Positions 47,342 to 60,177 of a DNA stretch of 64,000 nt are shown here, piece by piece. The translations under genes were made by a program, and so were the position numbers. Each line of letters opens with the position of its first letter. Position 1 is the first letter of the stretch. Source of the stretch: Oasisia sp. SBJ-2009 (lineage: Eukaryota > Annelida > Polychaeta > Sabellida > Siboglinidae). The notes under the pieces were generated by a model. It saw nothing but the letters and a program-made list of their open reading frames with translations, ran no database searches and was not told the DNA's origin. The DNA is taken from NCBI GenBank assembly GCA_964017155.1, contig OZ024856.1, forward strand, positions 39,486,909 to 39,550,908, read 5' to 3'.

Positions 47342-50300
47342 CTGCAACAACACAGCTCATACAACTGAGGTCATAGGTCATTTCCTGTCATGTGACTAAG
47401 TATCAATACAATTTATACATTTTAACTGTCACCAGTAATTTATTCTCTTAAAAAGGATACTTTTTATGTGTCTTGATTAAGCAAATGTTCAATGTGGAAT
47501 CATAACTCTTTCTAGCTATAATCAGTAGTTGTGACACTAGTAAAACACTTACTGATAGGTTCATGCTTTGGATAAGAATTATATAATATAGAAAGATGAT
47601 GTCCCAACTTTGACATTACTGGTACATAATAGGTGTATGTTACATGCATTACATACAACATATTCAACATCAAAATATATTAAAACAAATATTCCAGCAG
47701 TCACCGAATTATAAGTAACTAATGAAAGTCAACTGTCCGTTGTACGGTGTCAGTGGTTACCTTTTTCCGAGTACTTCTGCAGTGGGAGGTCAAAGGGCAC
47801 GGGGAATGCAATCTCCTCAGAGTCTGGGTTTGTAACAACAGCTGTGATTGGACGAAAGGTATCTGCATTGCTCTGAAAACAGCAATAAGATCAGACATTT
47901 TGTTTATTCATTTTAAAACTTCAACAAAACCTCATAACAACTGGTACTGATATGTAGCATGATGCTCTACTCAGTCGGCTCAAGTTTTGCAGACACATAT
48001 TATTAAAACAAATTAGTGGAATCTTGATAATGTATTCTACATGTAAAACATTTTTGCTTAGGAGCAACACAGAAATCTGCACATTGACCTACACTGTGTT
48101 ATATACCCACATATAAAGATATCTTCTTCTCTTCCAATGGGATGATTACAGTGAAGACACTAGGCAGTGACTATGGTTCACCAAAACATTTTCCATTCAT
48201 AATTACAAACTTACTATCAAGTCCAATCGACTTCAGGTCCTCTTGGCCCATTTTTTTATCAGAGTTAGATTTGTGACAAACTAATCCAGGCGAGGCAACC
48301 AATTACAATAAAGAAAAAGAATGCAACTTGTGTACATACAAAGAACTTTGGCAGGAAGAGAACTCCAATCTCATAGGACCTGATCATCAGCTGAGACCCA
48401 TTCTTCTCCAACGCTCCCCAGGCAGCCTTCGACAGGTTGGCACTGAAAGGCAAAGGGTTAACATTCACTCAGACAGTTTAATAGATATGTTGAAAAACAA
48501 CCTCATTGGCATAACTGAAAATGTAGCAGATTATATCAACTAACAGCCTCACAATTAGATGTAAAAAAAATATTTTGTTGCACTAGTCGACATAGCCAAA
48601 TATTTACGCTTTATCCCCATCAATCATGTTGTTACAGCTTTACTGCTACAATCCTGTTTCGACACTATTTAAAAAAAAGTTCATCCAAATGAAGAACGAT
48701 GAATGAGTTTTGAACGAATTTCATCACAGGACATGACAATTCTAAGACGTTAATTCATAAACAGACTGTCATTTACTGGTCATAACTGCAATAGCCTGAT
48801 GAAGTTGCACACTGGGAAAGTTGGAGACAAGACTAGAAGCGGCCAACAGCGACCAAAATCAACACAGAAATTGACACTTGTGACATGGCAGACAATTCGG
48901 GCAGCGCAGGAGGCAACAGGACCGTAAAACGACCCCTCAATGACCTCAGCCGACCCCCTCAATGACCTCAGCAGACCCCCTCAATGACCTCAGCAGACCC
49001 CCTCAATGACCTCAGCCGACCCCCTCAATGACCTCAGCAGACCCCCTCAATGACCTCAGCTGACCCCCTCAATGACCTCAGCCGACCCCCTCAATGACCT
49101 CAGCCGACCCCCTCATTGACCTCAGCTGACCCCCTCAATGACCTCAGCAGACCCCCTCAATGACCTCAGCAGACCCCCTCAATGACCTCAGCCGACCCCC
49201 TCATTGACCTCAGCTGACCCCCTCAATGACCTCAGCAGACCCCCTCAATGACCTCAGCAGACCCCCTCAATGACCTCAGCAGACCCCTCAATGACCTCAG
49301 CAGACCCCCTCAATGACCTCAGCAGACCCCCTCATTGACCTCAGCCGACACCCTCATTGACCTCAGCCGACACCCTCATTGACCTCATCCGACACCCTCA
49401 TTGACCTCAGCCGACCCCCTCATTGACCTCAGCCGACACCCTCATTGACCTCAGCCGACACCCTCATTGACCTCAGCCGACACCCTCATTGACCTCAGCC
49501 GACCCCCTCACTGACCTCAGCCGACCCCCTCATTGACCTCAGCCGACCCCCTCATTGACCTCAGCCGACACCCTCATTGACCTCAGCCGACACCCTCATT
49601 GACCTCAGCCGACACCCTCATTGACCTCAGCTGACACCCTCATTGACCTCAGCCGACCCCCTCATTGACATCAGCCGACACCCTCTTTGACCTCAGCCGA
49701 CACCCTCATTGACCTCACCTGGTGACGAGGAACCACGCGAGGTGTTGGCAGTCTGGGGATGTCTTCGTGTAGGTCTTGATGTGAGGACACGCTTGGGTAC
49801 GACCTCTGACCTCTGACCTCCAGTGGCTGCAGCAGAATCAGTTGTAACAGACTCAGATTCTTGGAGAAGACGTGTTCAGATATGACAGAACACATCTGCA
49901 GATGTCAGAGATTACTAGAGAACACACTGTATCTACATCATAAAACATATTCTTAGATGTCAGCAGCTACAGTCGTGTAGCATTTTTCCGGTCTTTTATA
50001 ACCCAGTTGTTTTGTGGCCCCCGTGTGTTATGTGGCCACCATCTTGGTACTACGTCTCGCTAATCACCACCACAGCTTTATGAAGAGACCCGTCCACCCG
50101 TCATTTGGACAGATAAAAACCGTTGTGGACGGGTAGAAATATGGGTGGACGGGTAAAAAAAGAATGAGCAAAAAAGGTCTTCCAAAACCATAGATATTGT
50201 CAGTTATGCCTTAGAAGTGACTGTAAATGGTGTCACATGTGTGTTTGTAGTCATCAGGCACATTTAAAGTTTGAAAACTGGCTTAACAGTTAACATCCAT

Positions 50301-52673
50301 GTGTCCACCAAAATGTGTGACTGGCAACAATTTGGTCCTACACAAAGAAAGCCCTGCCAACCACAAGCCTGGGAACTGAAGTGTGAGGCTAAACAAAACA
50401 TAACCACAACCACAGATGTCAGAGAATATATGCTCAAATAGCCAATACAACCTGCGATATTGGAGTGATCACACTTGGCAAATACACTCTCAGATATCAG
50501 GTAGCAAATACTACATCAGATATCCGATCGCAAATACACTCCCATATATCAGCTAGCAAATATTATATCAGATATCCGATCGCAAATACACTCTCAGATA
50601 TCAGATAGCAAATACTATATCAGATATCCGATCTCAAATATACTCTCAGATATCAGATAGCAAATACTATATCAGATATCCGATCTCAAATATACTCTCA
50701 GATATCAGCTAGGAAATACTACATCAGATATACGATCGCAAATACACTCTCAGATATCAGATAGCAAATACTATATTAGATATCCGATCTCAAATATACG
50801 CTCAGATATCAGATAGCAAATACTATATCAGATATCCGATCTCAAATATACTCTCAGATATCAGATAGCAAATACTATATCAAATATATCCGATCTCAAA
50901 TATACTCTCAGATATCAGATAGCAAATACTACATCAGATATCCGATCGCAAATACACTCTCAGATATCAGATAGCAAATACTATATTAGATATCCAATCT
51001 CAAATATACTCTCAGATATCAGATAGCAAATACTATATCAGATATCCAATCTCAAATATACTCTCAGATATCAGCTAGGAAATACTACATCAGATATCCG
51101 ATCGCAAATACACTCTCAGATATCAGATAGCAAATACTATATCAGATATCCGATCACAAATCCACTCTCAGATATCAGATAGCAAATACACTCTCAGATA
51201 TCCAATCGCAAATACACTCTCAGATATCAGATAACAAATAGAATGTCAGATAAAAAAAATGTGTGATCAGAAAGGACCCAGCGTCACATACCAGAGACCA
51301 CCATCTCTCACAGACCCAGCCGGGGTGAGAGACGACACTTACTGCCAGAACTCGTGCAGGTAGGGCTGTTTCTTGGCGACGTTAATGCTGTACGGCAGGG
51401 AGCCACCTGCAGGGTAGCCTTCCAAACTGTCCCGCACCGTGTCCTTTGAGGGGTACATCTGGGTGCGAGACAAGGACACACAGACAGACACGTCACACCT
51501 GGGTGAGAGACGAGGACACACAGACAGACACGTCACACCTGGGTGGGAGACAAGGACACACAGACAGACACGTCACACCTGGGTGTCTCAGTTCATCGTC
51601 ACAAGCTACCGTGAGGTGCCACGGAATAACAGGTGAAGGTAAGTTCTTATATCGAACAGTCTCCTGTCCTTAGGACACTCTACTCCCTCACAGACCTGTT
51701 CAACCAAACACCATGTAGAGCGCAATCGCCCAGGGTAAAGCTTCGGACTCTCGACTACGAGAACCCGGGTTCGAATCCTGGTTTCGGTGTTAAAACCGTG
51801 GGCAAGTTTTTTCACTCTACATTGCTCCAGTTCACTCAGCTGAATAAATGAGTACCTGGCTATAGACAGTGGTGGATGTGTACGAGCAGCCTTCGCGCAT
51901 TAACTGTAGCATATGGCTGGATGCTTCCCAGAGAAGCCGAGATGGTGTCTGAGTGAACAGGTCTGTCAGGGAAGTAAAGTGTAAAGCGCTTTGAGCGGTC
52001 CTGAGGACTGGATACTACGGGTAACTACGCTATATAAGAACTTGCCTTTTTTTTACCATATCAGCTTTTCAGGGAAGCATTCAGCCATGCTGCAATGAAT
52101 GCACAATGACTATTTGTACACAAATATCCACTACTGTCTAAAGCCATGTACTCATTCATATAGCTGAGTGAACTGGAGCAATCCAAGGTTTGGCATGACA
52201 GCACAAGATTTGAACCCGGGTTCTCTTAGTTGAGAGTCTGACACTTTAACCACTGCACCACTGCACTACCCTGCACTAAACTGCAACATGGCCAGATTTA
52301 AAAAATACATTTATTTTACCAAGACATGATAAAAAATCTGTTTTATTTACAAATGACATCACCGCCAGCTAAGACATTCACATAAGGGATAGAATTTATG
52401 TTTGTTGGTGGGAACCGTGCAGTCAGATGACATGCGTGCGTGCTGCCGTACACCTGTGCATGCACTTACACACATCACCACAAACCGTAAGAAGTCATCT
52501 TGTATTCCTGTTGCCATCAGTCTTGTTAACAATGTGAAATGAACGTAGACACAAGCCAGTCGGTGTATGTTCTATTTTTTGGTTCGATGATTTTGTGGGT
52601 TTTTATTACATTAGTCTACATGATGTTACCAATATTACATTTTATTACAGTTTATACTCTATTCAAATCAAAT

Positions 52674-52718
<45 letters not shown>

Positions 52719-55700
52719 CTGTATATATATGTGTGTGGCGGTCTAGGAAAAGCAGTCGGAAGTCGCTAGGCGTATTTGCCCATAAATGCGTCGTAAAAGT
52801 GTTTTTGGGTCACTCGGTCCATTTTGAGATTTTACTACGATGTTTTTGCTAGCATACTTATTTATACATTCACCAAGTAGTTTCCTGATTAGTAAAGTAA
52901 ATGTAACAAACACAGCTACATTCCCCTCACAGAACTTTATAAGGTAACTGCAACAGTTATTGTGTTATGCAGCATAAAGTGTGGTGTTCAAGCGAAAAAA
53001 AATGTATCTCGACTATAAAACTCGATTTTCTCCTGCAATCAAGTGTGATGTGCGTCCTGCTTAATTTTGTGTAACTTTAAAAGTAACTGTCACAACTGGA
53101 TAATGTTTTCAGTACAGTAAAGGTAACACACATGGCTACATTTCCCTCACAGGACTTTATAACGTAACTGCAACAGTTACTGTATTACGCATCATAACGT
53201 GTGGTTTTCATGTGAAAAATGAATCTCGACCTTAAAACTCGTCTTTCTCCTTAAGTAATTTCTGATAGGGTCCCACTTTAAATTCCTGTAACTTTGCTTC
53301 TAGTGGGAATATTTGAATACAGTAAACAGTACAGGACATGTAAACAGTGTAGATTTCCCTTTCTTAAATAAAAATGAAAATAATTTGTTGTCAATCTGAC
53401 TGGTTTTCCTAGACCGCCACACATATATATGTGTGTGTATATATATACATATGTGTGGCGGTCTAGGAAAACCAGTCGGAAGTCGCTAGGCGTATTTGCC
53501 CGCAAACGCGTCGTAAAAGTGTTTTTCGGTCACTCTGTCCATTTTGAGATTTTACTATGATGTTTTTGCTAACATACTTATTTATACGTTCACCAAGTAG
53601 TTTCCTGATTACCCAAGTGTAAGTTGCATTATTTGAAGATTTTGTAACTGGGAAGATCGTTCTATGTTATAGCATTTTGAAAGTTAACGGATTTGTATTT
53701 GGAAGTTGGATTTTAGTTGTTTTAGTAGTTCGATTAGTTTTTAGTTTAGTTTGATGTTGCTATAGTTTGTGTCTGTACATATTTCTTAACTGTTTAACGC
53801 ATTATTGGAGCGGATTTCGTTGGAAAGACAGACTTTGTGGCGAATTTCATTTCGTGCTTACGATCTTCGAAAAATCAAAGATGCCGCCCATGGACGGACC
53901 GAAGCCGAGCGATATCGCTCGTTGTCTGAACGCATTGGCGTTGATTGAACCTTGAGGTAAATCCTGACCTTATTCTATGGATTAGGCAGTTTCTATGTGA
54001 TCGGCCACAGCGCGTCAGATTGAACGGCTCTCTGAGCAGAGATCCCGTGTTGTCAGATGAGGTTATAGTAAATACCGGAGCTCCACAGGGATGTGTCCTT
54101 TCACCAATTCTCTTTTCCATTTATACGAATGACATATCATGTAACAACTCATTTCTCACCCTAATCAAATACGCAGATGACATGGCACTTGTAGGCTGCC
54201 TTAAGGATGAATTATCTCTTTTTGAGTACCGTCTCCAAATTGATGCGCTAGCTTCCCAGTTTACCTCCACCTTTCTTAAACTGAATACAACGAAAACGAA
54301 AGAGTTAGTGTTTGGAGGAGGAAGGATTAGTCAGACACCGGAACCGATATTGATAAATAATCAAGAAGTTGAAATAGTCAAAAGCTTCAAGTATTTAGGT
54401 ACTGTGCTAGATGAGAGGCTGTCGTTCTGTGAACATGTCGATTATGTATATAAGAGAGCCCAACAACGACTTTTTCTACTGAGAAAGCTGAAAAGCTTTG
54501 ATGTTAGCCAGCACATTCTCCAACTTGTCTACAGAAGTTTGATAGAGAGCGTTCTTTCTTTTAATATAATTACATGGTATGGCAATGTCAGTGGAAAAAA
54601 TAAAGTAAAGCTTGCTCGCGTAGTTAACACAGCAAGCAAGTTAATTGGCAACAATCAAAAACAGCTGTCCAGCATATATAAAGATGCACTGAAAAGGAAA
54701 TCAACACAAATTCTCTATGATCCTGCTCATCCTCTTAATCAAGCCTTTCAGAAACTGCCATCAGGGACACGCCTAAAAGTGCCATTAGCAAAAAAAAATC
54801 TCTTCAAAAAATCGTTTGTACCCTCTGCTATTTTAATTTTAAATGCTAAATTATAATGCTGTTTTCAACGAGTCATTAATTAATTTTTACATTTTATGTG
54901 TCTCATATTCTTATGGTAACTCTTTATTTAATCTTATTTATTTATCAATTTTAGTATTATGTTATTGCTAATGTTATTGTCTCCAATCAGAGACCCATTT
55001 TAAGAAATTATACATGCTTATTTATTTATTTATCTTAGTAGCTATTTTTATTCGTAATTTATTTTGATACTTTACCTATTTTAGTGATGACTATATTTAC
55101 TATCATTTTATATTGTATTGACAATTGTAGATATGATTCACCAATGTTTTTATTACTGTCATTTTATGTGTGACTAAAGAAAATGTTCCGTTTTTAATAT
55201 GTTTTGAATTAATATGCAGGGTATTGTAAAGTAAATGTAACAAACACAGCTATATTTCCCTCACATAACTTTATAAGGTAACTGCAACAGTTATTGTGTT
55301 ATGCAGCATAAAGTGTGGTGTTCGAGCAAAAAATGAATCTCGACTTTAAAACTCGATTTTCTCCTGCAATCAAGTGTGATGTGTGTCCTGTTTAATGTTG
55401 TGTAACTTTAAAAGTAACCATCACAACTGGATAACGTTTTCAGTACAGTAAAGGTAACACACACGGCTACATTTCCCTCACAGGACTTTATAACATAACT
55501 GCAACAGTTACTGTATTATGCATCATAATGTGTGGTTTTCATGTGAAGAATGAATCTCGACTTTAAAACTCGTTTTTCTCCTTAAGGAATTTCTGGTAGG
55601 GTCACTCTTTAAATTCCTGTAACTTTGCTTCTAGTGGGAATATCTGAATACAGTAAACAGTACTGGACATGTACATAGTGTAGATTTTCATTTCTTAAAT

Positions 55701-58700
55701 AAAAATGAAAATAATTTTTTGTCAATGCGACTGGTTTTCCTAGACCGCCACACATATATATAATATATATTTATACACAATGCCTATCCAAACAACAATG
55801 TAACTGCCTTACAGAGATGCACAAAGTTGTACTGTTAGTGTATCAACCCACCAGCATCAGGGGAGATGATGTTGTTTCCAAACCCAGTCCTGTTCGTTTT
55901 CCCGCGGCCAGACTCTGCAGCCACTCCTTGCACAGCCACGTGTCCTTGGTTGCCCCTAGCGACCCGATGCTAGAGAACTGACCAATCACAGGCCAACCTC
56001 TTGTTGAACCTGGATCTGGCCCGAGCTGCTCCAAAGTCTGCGAATGAGAAGATATGGTGGATATTTGTAGCAACAATCCATGTAAGGGAAGCGTAAATCA
56101 CAGGATCACAGGAAATGCCAGGATTTTAGAAAAATGTCACTTTGATTACGTCACTAATGGAAAGTCAACAACTCAATGCAAATTAATTATTCACATATTC
56201 AGCTCAGACGGTTCTGTTCAGTTCTACATCACCTTCCGTTACTAAGTTACTGTTGTCTTTCAAGGCCTCGTAATATTATCAACATTAACATTTCAAGTTG
56301 AATCCATTCTCTACAACTTACAAAGTATGTTAACAATTTATATGTTTTATATTGTATTTAATTATTTGGAAACATTGATAAAGCGCTATGTATCCGGATT
56401 AAAAACCAGCTCAAAGGGGTTGACAACATAAAATAAGTAAAATACATATATAGATATAAGTAAAATATGAATAGTTAAGTTAAACAAATACAGTGTAGGT
56501 TAAATAAATATGTAAAAATAAGATAAATCAAATAATTTAAAAAATAAATAAGTTAAATACTATACTACATTGACTTTATAAAATTACACATGCATAAAGA
56601 TTAAGAAGACAAGCAAACTTTAAAACATTAAAAATGTGTAAGTATTCAATTTAGGATGGTTACTATTCCATCAATCATAAGCCGTCTTGTGCATATTAAG
56701 CTATATTTAGTGATGCTTTAGGTTTTGTACCTTGCGCAGTTTCAGGTGTCCAAACGTTGACTTAGTGGTGCCAGTGTGTCTGCCTGGCACAGACGCTACG
56801 ATACACACGCTGAAACAAGACGACACATCCATTGTGTCATACCTAATGACGCATAATGTGATGGGGTATTTACATGGACAAATGTTTGGTCATCAATACA
56901 ACTGAAATATATGCAACAGTGTCTGGAGAAGAAGGAAGGAACGAAGGAGGGAGGGAGGGAGGGAGGGAGGGAGGGAGGGAGGGAGGGAGGGAGGGAGGGA
57001 GGGAGGGAGGGAGGGAGGGAGGGAGGGAGGGAGGGAGGGAGGGAGGGAGGGAGGGAGGGAGGGAGGGAGGGAGGGAGGGAGGGAGGGAGGGAGGGAGGGA
57101 GGGAGGGAGGGAGGGAGGGAGGGAGGGAGGGAGGGAGGGAGGGAGGGAGGGAGGGAGGGAGGGAGGGAGGGAGGGAGGGAGGGAGGGAGGGAGGGAGGGA
57201 GGGAGGGAGGGAGGGAGGGAGGGAGGGAGGGAGGGAGGGAGGGAGGGAGGGAGGGAGGGAGGGAGGGAGGGAGGGAGGGAGGGAGGGAGGGAGGGAGGGA
57301 GGGAGGGAGGGAGGGAGGGAGGGAGGGAGGGAGGGAGGGAGGGAGGGAGGGAGGGAGGGAGGGAGGGAGGGAGGGAGGGAGGGAGGGAGGGAGGGAGGGA
57401 GGGAGGGAGGGAGGGAGGGAGGGAGGGAGGGAGGGAGGGAGGGAGGGAGGGAGGGAGGGAGGGAGGGAGGGAGGGAGGGAGGGAGGGAGGGAGGGAGGGA
57501 GGGAGGGAGGGAGGGAGGGAGGGAGGGAGGGAGGGAGGGAGGGAGGGAGGGAGGGAGGGAGGGAGGGAGGGAGGGAGGGGGAGGGAGGGAGGGAGGGAGG
57601 GAGGGAAGGAGGGAAGGGAGGGAGGGAAGGAGGGAGGGAAGGAGGGAGGGAAGGAGGGAGGGAAGGAGGGAGGAGGGAGGGAGGGAGGAGGGAGGGAGGG
57701 AGGGAGGGAGGGAGGGAAGGAGGGAAGGAGGGAAGGAGGGAAGGAGGGAAGGAGGGAGGGAAGGAAGGAGGGAGGGAGGGAGGGAGGGAGGGAGGGAAGG
57801 AGGGAGGGAGGGAAGGAGGGAAGGAGGGAGGGAGGGAAGGAGGGAAGGAAGGAGGGAGGGAGGGAGGGAGGGAGGGAAGGAGGGAAGGAAGGAGGGAAGG
57901 AAGGAGGGAAGGAAGGAGGGAAGGAGGGAAGGAGGGAAGGAGGGAAGGAGGGAAGGAGGGAGGGAAGGAAGGAGGGAGGGAAGGAGGGAAGGAGGGAGGG
58001 AAGGAGGGAAGGAAGGAGGGAAGGAGGGAAGGAAGGAGGGAAGGAAGGAGGGAAGGAAGGAGGGAAGGAAGGAGGGAAGGAGGGAACAAACAAACAAAGG
58101 AAGGAACGAAGGAAGGAAGGAACGAACGAAGGAACGAACGAAGGAACGAACGAAGGAACGAACAGACGAAGGAAGGGACGAAGGAAGGAAGGGACGAAGG
58201 AAGGAAGGGACGAAGGAAGGAAGGGACGAAGGAAGGAAGGGACGAAGGAAGGAAGGGACGAAGGAAGGAACGAACGAAGGAACGAACAGACGAAGGAAGG
58301 GACGAAGGAAGGAAGGGACGAAGGAAGGAAGGGACGAAGGAAGGAAGGGACGAAGGAAGGAAGGGACGAAGGAAGGAAGGAACGAACGAAGGAACGAACG
58401 AAGGAACGAACGAAGGAACGAACAGACGAAGGAAGGGACGAAGGAAGGAAGGGACGAAGGAAGGAAGGGACGAAGGAAGGAAGGGACGAAGGAAGGAAGG
58501 GACGAAGGAAGGAACGAACGAAGGAACGAACAGACGAAGGAAGGGACGAAGGAAGGAAGGGACGAAGGAAGGAAGGGACGAAGGAAGGAAGGGACGAAGG
58601 AAGGAAGGGACGAAGGAAGGAAGGGACGAAGGAAGGAAGGGACGAAGGAAGGAAGGAACGAACGAAGGAACGAACGAAGGAACGAACAGACGAAGGAAGG

Positions 58701-60110
58701 GACGAAGGAAGGAAGGGACGAAGGAAGGAAGGGACGAAGGAAGGAAGGGACGAAGGAAGGAAGGGACGAAGGAAGGAAGGGACGGAGGGAGGGAGGGAGG
58801 GAGGGGAGGGGAGGGGAGGGGAGGGGGGGGAGGGAGGGAGGGAGGGAGGGAGGGAGGGAGGGAGGGAGGGAGGGAGGGAGGGAGGGAGGGAGGGAGGGAG
58901 GGAGGGAGGGAGGGAGGGAGGGAGGGAGGGAGGGAGGGAGGGAGGGAGGGAGGGAGGGAGCGAGCGAGCGAGCGAGCGAGCGAGCGAGCGAGCGAGCGAA
59001 CGAACGAACGAACGAACGAACGAACGAACGAACGAACGAACGAACGAACGAACGAACGAACGAACGAACGAACGAACGAACGAACGAACGAACGAACGAA
59101 CGAACGAACGAACGAACGAACGAACGAACGAACGAACGAACGAACGAACGAACGAACGAACGAACGAACGAACGAAGGTATCTCCATGTGAACAATACAA
59201 ATAAAATTACCCTCAATATGCAATAACATAAATAAACAATTGCACATGGAAATGGGGAAAAAAGGAAGTTCTAGATGTATCAGTCCCTTCCCCCGACATT
59301 ATCACAGCTTGTGTAATATCCAAAACTTTATAACAAAATATATCTAAAGAAAGTAATATCATTCATATTTTGAATTCCATTTATTACGTACATATAATTA
59401 CAACTTAAGTGTCCCAGATGCTGGACGACCTAAGACATGTTTTCTCACCGCGAACTTGACATGTCGTGTTCTCCGATAACTCTGATCCACCCCTCCAGGT
59501 GGTGCTGCTTGTATGCTCTCAGATATTCGAGAAGATCTTTCTTGAAACCTGTCTCTGAATCCCCATCTCTGGGACCACTGCCAGTTGGAAGCTTAGGGAA
59601 GACAGGACTAATCCAGACTCTAGACACAGAACACATTTCGGTGGATGGCTAGACTGCAAGAATGTTTTATTCTTCATTCAAAATTAGAAAATAACACTTG
59701 TAATGATAAAATTACACATATTTTAGTGTCATTTTTTGTCAAGTTAAAACTGACTAATAAAAATAGGATTGTTAAAAACAATGATACGGGTGTCTTCAAG
59801 TATAGAAGCTCTCAAAAGTACTGCTGTACATTATAAATCATGTCACCGATTCCAAACAATACGCTATCAATTATTTGGATTGAAACTTTGTGCATGATAT
59901 AGATATTCTATTAAAGCTGACATACAATAATGCAGTTAAGATAAGAGAAATGTTTATTGCCATGTGCTAATGGTGTAAAATACAATATTATAATAATTAG
60001 GTAACTTCTATTGTACCTAAATCCATAGAAACCAAGCTCAGAGGCACATAAAGCATAGGATATATTGCTGAGTCAGACTTGCACATACACGTATACACGT
60101 ATGCACGTAT

Positions 60111-60177
<67 letters not shown>

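Larger units (their letters stand above)
53453..55753. mobile_element. Second copy of the same TIR element, split by a retrotransposon
   Basis: The left part (53453-53611) and right part (55226-55753) match the intact copy at 52733-53422 and have the same terminal inverted repeats. The intact copy reads cctgatta|gtaaagtaaatg at the point where this copy is interrupted. Confidence 0.85.

Noticed and set aside
46631..47399. Plus-strand frames of 218 codons over the 33-bp array
   Set aside because: Antisense shadow of the TDP1 stop-codon array.
56796..59247. Frames of about 770-806 codons of Gly-Arg-Glu or Pro-Ser-Leu repeats
   Set aside because: Tetranucleotide array readable in all frames; not protein genes.
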